A DNA stretch of 26,339 nt from Candidatus Alectryobacillus merdavium (lineage in GTDB: Bacteria; Bacillota_I; Bacilli_A; RFN20; CAG-826), in NCBI GenBank assembly GCA_017694735.1, contig JADIMN010000021.1:1-26339 (forward strand), read 5' to 3'. Numbering within the stretch: the first letter of the stretch is position 1; each line of letters begins with the position of its first letter. A program made the position numbers and the translations under genes. A model generated the notes under the pieces. That model was not told the DNA's origin, searched no databases, and saw nothing but the letters and a program-made list of their open reading frames with translations. This document shows positions 15,898-24,023 of this stretch, in pieces.

Positions 15898-16829
15898 TTC
15901 AAAAACATATATCGGTTTTAAAAGAAGAAGCGATTAATAGTTTAAATATCAAAGAAAATGGAATTTATGTTGACATGACACTTGGTAGAGCGGGCCATTT
16001 TTTAGAGATTTTAAAAAAATTAAATAATACTGGATTAGCTATTGGTATAGATCAAGACAGCGAAGCAATAAATGATTGCAAAGAATTGTTAGATAGTAAA
16101 AAATTTAAAAATTTTAAATTATTTAAGACAAATTTTTGCAATATTGAAAAAGTATTAAGTGAATTAAATATTCAAAAAGTTGATGGTTTCTTATTTGATT
16201 TAGGTGTTTCAAGTCCACAATTTGATGAAGAAGATAGAGGATTCTCATATAGATACGATTCAAGATTAGATATGAGAATGGATAAAGAGGAAAATAATTT
16301 AACCGCATACGATGTAGTTAATAATTATTCCTTAATCGATTTGACAAAAATTTTTAAAGAATATGGAGAATATAAATATTCTTATTCTTTAGCAAAAGAA
16401 ATCGTTAGACAAAGAAAATTAAAAGAAATAGAAACCACAAAAGAACTTGTCGATATTATTAAAAGTATCACACCTAAAAAAGAATTAGAGAAGAAAGGGC
16501 ATCCAGCAAAGCAAGTATTTCAAGCATTAAGAATCGAAGTTAACAAAGAATTAGACGTATTAAAAGATACTCTAAATTTGACGTTAAACCATATTAATAT
16601 AGGCGGAAGAATTGTTGTTATAACATTTAATTCTTTGGAAGATAGAATTGTAAAAAATATATTTAATTCTAAAAGCAAGGTTATTAATAATAGGTATGAC
16701 TTATTAAATTTAGAAAATCCAGACTTCAGTTTAGTAAATAAAAAGGTGATAGTGGCAAGTAGCGAAGAATTGGAAAACAATCTAAGAGCAAAAAGTGCAA
16801 AATTAAGAGCAATAGAAAGGATAAAGTAA
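15894..16829 (+). CDS. rsmH: 16S rRNA (cytosine1402-N4)-methyltransferase
   Basis: A 311-residue RsmH (MraW), which methylates N4 of C1402 in the 16S rRNA decoding centre. The SAM-binding region VDMTLGRAGHFLEIL stands in place of the commoner DxTLGxGGHS, followed by GIDQD. The family blocks FDLGVSSPQFDEEDRGFSYR and DMRMD follow, and then HPAKQVFQALRIEVNKEL near the C-terminus. The length is normal. Its start overlaps the mraZ stop by 4 nt, and the small membrane protein starts 2 nt after its stop. Conserved association with mraZ supports the assignment. Confidence 0.95.
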   Translation: MIQKHISVLKEEAINSLNIKENGIYVDMTLGRAGHFLEILKKLNNTGLAIGIDQDSEAINDCKELLDSKKFKNFKLFKTNFCNIEKVLSELNIQKVDGFLFDLGVSSPQFDEEDRGFSYRYDSRLDMRMDKEENNLTAYDVVNNYSLIDLTKIFKEYGEYKYSYSLAKEIVRQRKLKEIETTKELVDIIKSITPKKELEKKGHPAKQVFQALRIEVNKELDVLKDTLNLTLNHINIGGRIVVITFNSLEDRIVKNIFNSKSKVINNRYDLLNLENPDFSLVNKKVIVASSEELENNLRAKSAKLRAIERIK

Positions 16830-16830
16830 T

Positions 16831-17064
16831 ATGAAAAACAAATTATACAGAGTAAATAAACAAAATAAATTCAAAAAATTAATAGAAATATTTAAAACAT
16901 ATTCCTTTATTTTTTCTATTGGATTTTGTTTAATTTTTTCTTATTTAAATGAATTTAGAAAAACTAAAAAACTTATTAACAATAATATTAGTGAAAAAAT
17001 TAATGCAAGTACAAAATATACAACTAATAATTTACTAAAATTAAACTATATAAATACTAAATAA
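16831..17064 (+). CDS. Small bitopic membrane protein in the ftsL position
   Basis: A 77-residue protein with no recognisable family. The first 22 residues are rich in lysine and arginine, then one hydrophobic segment runs from about residue 23 to 40 (TYSFIFSIGFCLIFSYLN), followed by a polar tail of about 37 residues rich in Asn, Lys and Thr. The positive-inside rule predicts the N-terminus in the cytoplasm and the C-terminus outside. That topology and the position right after rsmH are those of FtsL, but the usual FtsL periplasmic coiled coil of 50 or more residues is too short here to recognise. An AAAGGA site supports translation. It could be a vestigial FtsL or a lineage-specific protein. 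Confidence 0.6.
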   Translation: MKNKLYRVNKQNKFKKLIEIFKTYSFIFSIGFCLIFSYLNEFRKTKKLINNNISEKINASTKYTTNNLLKLNYINTK

Positions 17065-17101
17065 TTACAATTTTTTATCAAAAAAATTACAAAAATATCG
17101 C

Positions 17102-17130
17102 TTTAATACATTTATTTTTTAATATATAAT
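17102..17130 (+). promoter_or_regulatory. Internal promoter before the ftsA-like gene
   Basis: TTTAAT (17102-17107), 17 bp, then a perfect TATAAT (17125-17130). The -10 ends 6 nt before the ATG, so the RNA would begin at or next to the start codon. The same TTTAAT-17-TATAAT layout recurs before ileS. The -35 is a weak match to consensus. Confidence 0.45.
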
Positions 17131-17136
17131 ATTACT

Positions 17137-18318
17137 ATGGAAAATGTAACTTTTTTTGAGATTGATGATAATTATATTGCAATCTTAAATGGATTTATTA
17201 GCGATAATAAACATGTGGCAATTTTGTATAAAAACTTAGTAAAGTTTGATATTAATGATGTTTTATCTTTAAATAAAGATGTTATTGTTAATACTATAAA
17301 GCAACTAATAGCAGATGCATCAAGCAAAGTTAAAAATATTAATTTATCAAATATTTATTTAATGATGCCTCCAAAAAATTGTACAAGTTATCAATCAAAA
17401 GTAGAAACATTAATTACTAGTCCAGATTTTGTAGTAAGAGATGGAGATATTAAAAATCTTTTTAATATGGCTTCAAAAAAATTAAATGATAATAATCAAG
17501 ATATTATTGAGAATGTTCCAGATTATTTTGAAACAAGTGATGGAAATAAGTCAATTAATCCTCCTCTAAATAAAGTTTCAAGAGAAATAAGAATGGCTTT
17601 TAAATTTCATTGCATTGATAAAAAAACAAATTTGTTATATGACGAAATTTTCTCAAAAGCTAAATTAAATATAGCTCACAAGATTATATCAACTATTGAT
17701 TTACCTTCTTTAATAAAAAATGATTATTCAAAATTAGAAAATTATTTTTTGTTTTTTATAAAAGAAAATGTAACTACAATTACTTTAGTTGGAGGAAATA
17801 AAAGCATTAAAACAGATGAAGTAAATTTCGGAATTGCTAATCTTGTTTTGATGATTATGGAAAAATATAACATAACATATGTCGATGCTAAATCAATTTT
17901 AGCCAATTTTGGTTTTGATAAATCGGAATATAAGTTTAAATTTAATTTATATAAAGACGATAGTGTAAAAATTTTACAAAAGGATTTAAATCTTTTAATT
18001 TTAAAGTTTTTAGAAAACTTAAAAAGCGAAATTACAAAACAAATTAATATTATTTCTAGTTGTACAAATCTTTCATTTGAACAAGCTATGAAGTTTAATT
18101 TTATATTTATGGGTTCGTTAAATAATGTTTTTAATATTTCTCCTTTAATTGGACAAATTATTAAAACGGATTCAATTTTCTTTTCAATAAAAAATGCAAA
18201 CGTTTTGGAATACCAATTATATGATTGTTATAGCGGTCTTTATTCTTTAATATACAAAAAGAATTATTTAGAACTTAGCAATATTAGAAATATCACTAAT
18301 CTTAAAAGAGGAGATTAA
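17137..18318 (+). CDS. Divergent FtsA-like cell division protein (nucleotide-site motifs lost)
   Basis: A 393-residue protein between rsmH and ftsZ that I read as a distant FtsA. The segment order fits. Residues 45-78 (DVIVNTIKQLIADASSKVKN, then NIYLMMPP) match the FtsA stretch VVDxxxTxxxIxxAxxxAExxA...xVYVGI. The SHS2-like 1C region reads ENVPDYFETSDGNKSINPP, then VSREIRMAFKFHCID, as in FtsA VxPxxFxVDGxxxIxxPxGMxGxRLExxxHI. Residues 203-260 occupy the second actin lobe. The ATP motifs are not conserved: FEIDDN for LDIGTS, FIKENVTT for DIGGGTT, and FMGSLNN for LTGGGA. No C-terminal amphipathic membrane helix is evident. There is no Shine-Dalgarno and the -10 is 6 nt upstream. A SepF-like or mollicute-specific protein is less likely given length and layout. 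The FtsA call rests on layout, position and the FtsZ tail. Confidence 0.6.
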   Translation: MENVTFFEIDDNYIAILNGFISDNKHVAILYKNLVKFDINDVLSLNKDVIVNTIKQLIADASSKVKNINLSNIYLMMPPKNCTSYQSKVETLITSPDFVVRDGDIKNLFNMASKKLNDNNQDIIENVPDYFETSDGNKSINPPLNKVSREIRMAFKFHCIDKKTNLLYDEIFSKAKLNIAHKIISTIDLPSLIKNDYSKLENYFLFFIKENVTTITLVGGNKSIKTDEVNFGIANLVLMIMEKYNITYVDAKSILANFGFDKSEYKFKFNLYKDDSVKILQKDLNLLILKFLENLKSEITKQINIISSCTNLSFEQAMKFNFIFMGSLNNVFNISPLIGQIIKTDSIFFSIKNANVLEYQLYDCYSGLYSLIYKKNYLELSNIRNITNLKRGD

Positions 18319-18320
18319 TT

Positions 18321-19466
18321 ATGTATAATGATTTAGATAAATTTGAACCAATAGTTAGAATTGCTGTCATTGGAATCGGTGGAGCTGGTAATAACGCCGT
18401 AAATAGAATGATTGATGATGAAATAAATAATGTTGAATTTTATGTTGCTAACACCGATAAACAATCACTTTCTTTGTCTAAATGTGAAAAAAGAATTATT
18501 TTAGGTGAGCAATCTACCGGAGGACTTGGAGCAGGCGGTGATCCTGCTGCTGGAAAAAAAGCTGCTGAGGAAAGCATTGAAGAAATTAATAAAATGATTG
18601 AAAACAAGGATATGGTTTTTATTGCTGCTGGAATGGGTGGAGGAACCGGTACTGGAGGAGCTCCAATTGTTGCAAAAGCTGCCAAAGATAAAGGCATATT
18701 AACGGTTGCTATTGTTACTAGACCTTTTAGTTTTGAAGGAAAAGAAAAAATGTCAATAGCTATAGAAGGCATAAATGAACTTAAAAAAGTTGTTGATTCA
18801 ATCATAATTGTTTCTAATGATAAACTTTTAATGTATGAATCAAATTCTAGTGTTCAAGCTGCTTTTAAAAAAGCTGATAGCGTTTTAGCAAGTAGTGTTA
18901 GAACTATAACTGATATTATTATGACTCCATATCTAATGAACTTAGATTTCGCAGATCTTAAAAGAGCCCTTAAAAACAGTGGCGTCGCTTTAATTGGATA
19001 TGGTATTGGAAGTGGCGTTGATAAGTGTAGTCAAGCTGTTGAAAATGCTGTTAATAATCCTTTACTTGAGACAACTATTTCTGGAGCTAGAAATGTTTTA
19101 TGTGGCATTTCTATGGGACCAAATGTTTCAATGAATGATGTTATGTTATGCATTAATAAAATTTCTGCATTGGCTGGAAACGAGTTAGATTTAAAATTTG
19201 CGTTTACTACAAATCCAGAGTTAAGCGATGATATCGTTATCTCTTTAGTTGCAAGTAATTATCCTAACAGCGATGAAATTATAAATAATGGTAATAAGCA
19301 ACTTGAAAACAATATAATTAATAACTTTACTAATATTCAAAATAACATCAATTCTTCTAATGAAGTATCAAAAGATAATGATCAAGGTGAAGATAGTCAA
19401 GAAAATAAAGAAGAAGACTATATTCCTAAATTTTTGGAAGAAGATGGTGATGATAGTTTATTTTAA
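18321..19466 (+). CDS. ftsZ: Cell division GTPase FtsZ
   Basis: A 381-residue tubulin-like GTPase that forms the cytokinetic ring. The GTP-binding motifs are GIGGAGNNAVNRM at about 18-30 and the tubulin signature GGGTGTGG at 106-113. The T7 loop activating the next subunit is NLDFADLK. The region GLGAGGDPAAGKKAAEES carries GGDP where GANP is usual. After a variable Asn/Glu-rich linker (about 315-360) the tail ends in DYIPKFLEEDGDDSLF, a recognisable version of the DIPxFLR peptide that binds FtsA and SepF. The start has an AGAGGAG site and follows the FtsA-like gene by 2 nt. The next element is the ileS promoter; no terminator is evident between them. Confidence 0.97.
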   Translation: MYNDLDKFEPIVRIAVIGIGGAGNNAVNRMIDDEINNVEFYVANTDKQSLSLSKCEKRIILGEQSTGGLGAGGDPAAGKKAAEESIEEINKMIENKDMVFIAAGMGGGTGTGGAPIVAKAAKDKGILTVAIVTRPFSFEGKEKMSIAIEGINELKKVVDSIIIVSNDKLLMYESNSSVQAAFKKADSVLASSVRTITDIIMTPYLMNLDFADLKRALKNSGVALIGYGIGSGVDKCSQAVENAVNNPLLETTISGARNVLCGISMGPNVSMNDVMLCINKISALAGNELDLKFAFTTNPELSDDIVISLVASNYPNSDEIINNGNKQLENNIINNFTNIQNNINSSNEVSKDNDQGEDSQENKEEDYIPKFLEEDGDDSLF

Positions 19467-19495
19467 TTTAATGATATTAAAATATTTGTTATAAT
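19467..19495 (+). promoter_or_regulatory. Probable promoter of the ileS T-box transcript
   Basis: TTTAAT (19467-19472), 17 bp, then an extended -10 TGTTATAAT (19487-19495). It predicts a start near 19502, which coincides with the first pairing base of the T-box Stem I. It begins right after the ftsZ stop codon. Confidence 0.6.
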
Positions 19496-19501
19496 AATTC
19501 T

Positions 19502-19716
19502 GTTCGTTTTAATGAAGACAACATGTTTTAAAATTAATTTATAGAGAGTTAATGGTTGGTGAAAATTAATAATTGTCTTAAAACATTATCACTTCATGAG
19601 AACAATAGCTGAAACTAATTAAGCTATTCGTTGATTGCGTTAAAATCATTGAGTGCTATATTTTATATAGAAATAAGGTGGTACCACGGTAATGCGTCCT
19701 TATTGGACGTTTTTTT
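19502..19716 (+). promoter_or_regulatory. T-box riboswitch, tRNA-Ile (AUC specifier)
   Basis: A T-box leader upstream of ileS. Stem I pairs GUUC 19502-19505 with GAAC 19600-19603 and AUGAAG 19512-19517 with CUUCAU; above the specifier loop AUGUUUUAA pairs with UUAAAACAU. The 3' side of the loop is UAUCA, giving the isoleucine codon AUC at 19588-19590 followed by A. The AGAGAG-type bulge lies near 19543. The T-box AAGGTGGTACCACGG is at 19675-19689, with TGGT for the ACCA tRNA end. The terminator CGTCC/GGACG (19695-19709) and T run close the element. Uncharged tRNA-Ile should stabilise the antiterminator and raise ileS expression. Confidence 0.94.
19695..19716 (+). terminator. T-box regulated terminator before ileS
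   Basis: Hairpin CGTCC-(TTATT)-GGACG followed by seven T residues, ending 20 nt before the ileS start. It competes with the T-box antiterminator. Confidence 0.82.
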
Positions 19717-19736
19717 ATTCAAAAAAGGAGTACATT

Positions 19737-22490
19737 ATGGAATTAAAACAAACATTATTGATGCCTAAAACAAATTTTGAAATGAGAGGCAATTTAGCAA
19801 ATAAAGAACCAAAAATTTTGGAAAAATGGCATAAAGAACAAAAAATATTTGAACAAATGAACATAAACAATAAAGAAAATAAAATGTTTATTTTACACGA
19901 TGGTCCTCCATACGCAAATGGAAATATGCACTGTGGGCACATGTTGAATCGTTTAATTAAAGATTTTGTTTTAAGATATAAAAATATGTGTGGATTTTAT
20001 ACTCCTTTTACTTTTGGTTGGGATACGCATGGTCTTCCAATTGAAGTTAATGTAACAAAAAGTGGTGTTAATAGAAAAACTACTCCTATAACTGAATTTA
20101 GAGAAAAATGTCGTGACTACGCACTAAAACAAGTTGAAAATCAAAAGCAACAAATATATCGTTTGGGTGTATTAGGTGATTTTGATAATCCATATTTAAC
20201 TTTGAATAAAGACTTTGAGGCTAATCAAATTGAAATTTTTTCAATTATGGCTTTAAAAGGGCTTATTTATAAAGGATTAAAACCTGTTTATTGGTCTTAT
20301 AGTAGCGAGTCGGCTCTTGCTGAAGCTGAGATTGAATATAAAAACGTCGACAGTGATGCAATTTATGTTTCTTTTACTATTCATGATGGAAAAAATATAT
20401 TACCTAGTGATAGCAGTGTTATTATTTGGACGACAACTCCATGGACTTTACCTGCAAATCTTGCAATTTGTTTAAATCCAAACTTTAATTATGGTTTATT
20501 TGAAACAAATTTAGGTAAGTTTTTGTTCTTAATTGATTTAAAAGAACAAATAATGAAAGAAATCGGATTTGAGTATTGTAATTTATTAAAAGAATTTAAA
20601 GGAAGCGAACTAGAAGGAATAACCTGTTATCATCCTTTCATTAATAGAGATTCCATTATTATTCTTGGAGACCATGTAACAAATGATGCTGGTACAGGAT
20701 GTGTTCATACCGCTCCTGGTCATGGTGTTGATGACTATAACGTTGGTGTTAAATATAATTTAAAACCATTTTGTCCGGTCGATTATAAAGGTTATATGAC
20801 AAGTGATGCAGGAGAAGAATTAGAAGGATTGTTTTATCTAGACTGCAATAAAAAAGTTGTTGAAATTTTAACTGAAAACAAACATTTGTTATCAAGAAAA
20901 GTTATTAATCACTCTTATCCACACGATTGGAGAACTGGAAAGCCAGTTATTTTTAGAGCAACTCCACAATGGTTCTGTTCTATTAAGCCAATTAAAGAAA
21001 AATTATTACATGAAATTGACAATATTAAGTGGTATCCAGCTTGGGGCAAAATTAGAATGCATAATATGATTTCTGATCGTAATGATTGGTGTATTTCAAG
21101 ACAGAGAGCTTGGGGTGTACCACTTCCAATTATATATAATGAAGATGGAACTCCAATTTTAGAAAAAGAAGTCTTTGATCATATAATTAAGCTAGTAAGA
21201 GAATTTGGAAGTGATATTTGGTATAAATTAGACGCTTCAGATTTGCTACCTAAAGGATACAAAAACGATAAATCACCAAATGGTTTATTCAAAAAAGAAA
21301 CTGATATTATGGATGTTTGGTTTGATAGTGGTTCTTCCTTTAAAGGTGTTATAAAAGATCGAGGCTACAATTATCCTTGTGATCTTTATTTAGAAGGAAG
21401 CGATCAATACAGAGGTTGGTTTAATTCTTCTTTAATTATCTCGGTTGCTTGTTTTGATCAAACTCCTTATAAAACATGTGTAAGTCATGGTTTTGTTATG
21501 GATGAGCATTGGGAAAAAATGTCCAAGAGCAAAGGCAACGGTATCGATCCAAACAAGATTGCAAATATTTATGGTTCAGATATTTTAAGACTTTGGGCTG
21601 CTAGCGTTGATTATCAACAAGATGTTAGAATTAGTGAATCAATTATCAAACAAATAAGTGAAAGTTATCGTAAAATTAGAAATACTTTTAAATTTTTATT
21701 AGGTAATTTATCAAATGGAGAAAATGATTATTTTTCTTTAGATAATTTACAAAAGAAATTTGAAGATATTGATTTATTTATTTTAGCTAAATTAGAAAGA
21801 GTAAAAAACGAAGTTATTAAATTATATGATTCTTATAATTTCCAAAACGCTGTTTCTTTAATACTTACATTTATGTCTACTGACCTTAGTAGTTTTTATC
21901 TTGATTATGCAAAAGACATTTTATATTGTGATAGTAAAAAATCTAAAAGAAGATTACAAGTTCAAAGTGTAATTTATTACGTTGTAAATGATTTAATGAG
22001 ATTATTAAATCCAATACTTCCTTTTACAATGGATGAAGTTAATGCATGCTTTAAGTTAAGCGGAAAAGAAAATGTTCAATTATTATCATTCCCAAAAGCA
22101 AGTCATGATTACGATGATTCATTAATTGAAAAATATAATAATGTATTAAAGCTTAGAAGTGATGTATTAAAGGCAATTGAAAATCTAAGAAGAAATGGTG
22201 CTATTGGAAGTGCTCAAGAATGCGAAGTTTTGATCAAGATTAATGATAGTGAAGTACTTGATTCTATCAAGAATTTTTCTTTAACTGAATTAAATAGATT
22301 ATTTATCGTCTCTAAAGCAAGTCTTGTTTCAACATTAGAAAATCCAGATCTTTTAGGTGATGTTAGTGAAGTTTCTGTTTTTAAATCAAAAGGCACAAAG
22401 TGTGATAGATGTTGGAATTTCTCTGACGATGTTTATGAAGTTGATGGATTACATTTATGCAAGAGATGTCATGAGGTAGTTAATGAATAA
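19737..22490 (+). CDS. ileS: Isoleucyl-tRNA synthetase
   Basis: A 917-residue class I synthetase charging tRNA-Ile. The HIGH-type motif is HCGH in GPPYANGNMHCGHMLNRLIK, and the KMSKS loop is EKMSKSKGNGIDP. The editing (CP1) domain is recognisable by IIWTTTPWTLPANLAI and GTGCVHTAPGHGVDDY. The C-terminal zinc finger, CDRCWNF and then CKRC, is typical of bacterial (type 1) IleS. I placed the start at MELKQTLLMPKTNFEMRG, with AAAGGAG 7 nt upstream; the frame stays open to 19692, but that would begin inside the T-box terminator. The end overlaps lspA by 8 nt. Regulation is by the tRNA-Ile T-box just upstream. Confidence 0.97.
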   Translation: MELKQTLLMPKTNFEMRGNLANKEPKILEKWHKEQKIFEQMNINNKENKMFILHDGPPYANGNMHCGHMLNRLIKDFVLRYKNMCGFYTPFTFGWDTHGLPIEVNVTKSGVNRKTTPITEFREKCRDYALKQVENQKQQIYRLGVLGDFDNPYLTLNKDFEANQIEIFSIMALKGLIYKGLKPVYWSYSSESALAEAEIEYKNVDSDAIYVSFTIHDGKNILPSDSSVIIWTTTPWTLPANLAICLNPNFNYGLFETNLGKFLFLIDLKEQIMKEIGFEYCNLLKEFKGSELEGITCYHPFINRDSIIILGDHVTNDAGTGCVHTAPGHGVDDYNVGVKYNLKPFCPVDYKGYMTSDAGEELEGLFYLDCNKKVVEILTENKHLLSRKVINHSYPHDWRTGKPVIFRATPQWFCSIKPIKEKLLHEIDNIKWYPAWGKIRMHNMISDRNDWCISRQRAWGVPLPIIYNEDGTPILEKEVFDHIIKLVREFGSDIWYKLDASDLLPKGYKNDKSPNGLFKKETDIMDVWFDSGSSFKGVIKDRGYNYPCDLYLEGSDQYRGWFNSSLIISVACFDQTPYKTCVSHGFVMDEHWEKMSKSKGNGIDPNKIANIYGSDILRLWAASVDYQQDVRISESIIKQISESYRKIRNTFKFLLGNLSNGENDYFSLDNLQKKFEDIDLFILAKLERVKNEVIKLYDSYNFQNAVSLILTFMSTDLSSFYLDYAKDILYCDSKKSKRRLQVQSVIYYVVNDLMRLLNPILPFTMDEVNACFKLSGKENVQLLSFPKASHDYDDSLIEKYNNVLKLRSDVLKAIENLRRNGAIGSAQECEVLIKINDSEVLDSIKNFSLTELNRLFIVSKASLVSTLENPDLLGDVSEVSVFKSKGTKCDRCWNFSDDVYEVDGLHLCKRCHEVVNE

Positions 22491-23100
22491 TACTGTATTT
22501 AAAAATATATGGTCTAAAACAAAAAAATATTTGTACTGGTTTTATAAATCATATATATGGATTTTTATATTACTATTTTTGTTTGATATAATTACAAAAC
22601 ACGTTTTTTTATCAATATATGGTGGATGGGATAATGTTTTAAATAATTTTTATCCAAAAGACATAACATTTATCCCAGGATTTATTTCCTTTACTCTTAC
22701 ATTAAATCCTGGTGCTGGATTTGGAATGTTAGGAAATGTAGATAATGAGGTTTTAAGAAGAACTCTACTTATTGGAATAAGTGTTATTATGACTGGTGTT
22801 TTTGTTTTATACTATAGTTTACGTTTTAAAAAATTAAATGGTGTTTATAAAGGAATACTCATGGCTTTAACTGCTGGAGCTTTTGGAAATTTAATAGATA
22901 GAGCATTTTATCCTAATGGGTATGTAATTGATTTTATTAAATTTGATTTTATGGATTTTCCAGTATTTAATATTGCTGATTCTGTGCTTGTTATTTCGAT
23001 CATTGTTCTTATTATTTATATGATATACGACACAATAAAAAACAGTAAAAAAGATCCTGAAGTTAAAGACGAAAATGACGATTTGAATAAAAATATTTAG
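22483..23100 (+). CDS. lspA: Lipoprotein signal peptidase (signal peptidase II)
   Basis: A 205-residue polytopic membrane aspartyl protease that cleaves signal peptides from lipid-modified prolipoproteins. Four hydrophobic segments are visible (about 23-40, 95-115, 120-135 and 165-185). The catalytic aspartates are in GNLIDRAF and FNIADSVLVI, with the family blocks LTLNPGAGFGM and YVIDFIKFDF between and before them. It is longer than the usual 150-170 residues because of a 20-residue basic, aromatic N-terminus and a lysine/aspartate-rich cytoplasmic tail. The start lies in the end of ileS with GAGG nearby. The ileS-lspA-rluD order is common in Bacilli. Its presence implies lipoproteins and so a functional lipoprotein export route. 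Confidence 0.93.
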   Translation: MNNTVFKNIWSKTKKYLYWFYKSYIWIFILLFLFDIITKHVFLSIYGGWDNVLNNFYPKDITFIPGFISFTLTLNPGAGFGMLGNVDNEVLRRTLLIGISVIMTGVFVLYYSLRFKKLNGVYKGILMALTAGAFGNLIDRAFYPNGYVIDFIKFDFMDFPVFNIADSVLVISIIVLIIYMIYDTIKNSKKDPEVKDENDDLNKNI

Positions 23101-23108
23101 GTTTTGCG

Positions 23109-24023
23109 ATGGATTTTGAAATTTTAAATGTAAAAATTTATGATAAATATATTTCTTATATTAATAGCAGAATTGATATTTTTTTATCACAAATTTTAAA
23201 TGATTTTTCAAGAAATCAAATATCTAAATTGATAAATGAAGAACACGTTAAGGTAAATAATAAAGTAGTGAAATCATCGTACAAATTAAAATTGAATGAT
23301 GAAATTTTTATAAAAATTTGTAAAGAAAAAACAGTTGAATATAAAGACATTTCTAATGATATAAAAATAATTTTTCAAAATGATGATTATCTAGTTTTAA
23401 ACAAAAACAGAGGTATTGTAGTTCATCCTTCGTTAGGACATCATGGAGATACAATCGTTGATTTCTTAAAAAGAAATAATTATCGATTAGCTGATACTGG
23501 AGATGATATAAGACCAGGTATTGTTCATAGAATCGATAAGGATACTTCTGGGCTACTATTAATTGCTAAAACTCAAAAAGCATTAACTTATTTTTCATCT
23601 TTGCTTAAAAATCATGAAATTAAAAGAGAATATATTGCAATAGTTAGAGGAATAATTAAGGAAAATAGTGGTACAATTGATGCTCCTATTGGAAGAGATG
23701 AAAAAGATAGAAAAAAATATAAAGTAACTAATTTAAATTCAAAACCAGCTGTTACACATTTTAATGTTGTTGAACGTCTTAAAAATCATACAATAGTAAA
23801 ATTAAAACTTGAAACAGGACGTACTCATCAAATTAGAGTTCACATGTTATTTATTAATCATCCAATCGAAGGAGATGAATTATATTGTAATAATTATAAA
23901 AATTTTAATGGTCAATTGTTACATGCTTATAAGCTTTCTTTTATAGATTTAAATGGCGAAAAGGTTGAATATACTGGCGAAATACCAGAGTATTTTAAAA
24001 AAGCAATCGAATTATTAAAATAA
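23109..24023 (+). CDS. rluD: RluD/RluA-family 23S rRNA pseudouridine synthase
   Basis: A 304-residue pseudouridine synthase. An S4 RNA-binding domain at about 15-75 (RIDIFLSQILNDFSRNQISK, EEHVKVNNKVV) precedes the catalytic domain, whose key block is GIVHRIDKDTSGLLLIAK with the catalytic aspartate in HRIDKDTSG. Later blocks are REYIAIVRG, LETGRTHQIRVHM and HPIEGDELY. The architecture equals B. subtilis YlyB, the gene that follows lspA there as well. Family members of this form modify 23S rRNA helix 69 in E. coli (RluD); the target here is inferred. It starts 8 nt after lspA with a weak ribosome site, so it is in the ileS transcript. It ends convergent with rnhC, overlapping by 9 nt. Confidence 0.9.
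   Translation: MDFEILNVKIYDKYISYINSRIDIFLSQILNDFSRNQISKLINEEHVKVNNKVVKSSYKLKLNDEIFIKICKEKTVEYKDISNDIKIIFQNDDYLVLNKNRGIVVHPSLGHHGDTIVDFLKRNNYRLADTGDDIRPGIVHRIDKDTSGLLLIAKTQKALTYFSSLLKNHEIKREYIAIVRGIIKENSGTIDAPIGRDEKDRKKYKVTNLNSKPAVTHFNVVERLKNHTIVKLKLETGRTHQIRVHMLFINHPIEGDELYCNNYKNFNGQLLHAYKLSFIDLNGEKVEYTGEIPEYFKKAIELLK

Noticed and set aside
17065..17101. Possible terminator after the FtsL-like gene (TTTTTTATCAAAAAAA)
   Set aside because: The stem is A/T only with no G/C, and no separate T run follows; too weak to call.
18440..18805. 121-residue open frame antisense to ftsZ
   Set aside because: It mirrors the conserved, glycine/alanine-rich GTP-binding coding region of ftsZ; no ribosome site or family resemblance.
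19692..19736. Upstream start for ileS
   Set aside because: It overlaps the T-box terminator; the ATG at 19737 has AAAGGAG upstream and the expected N-terminus.
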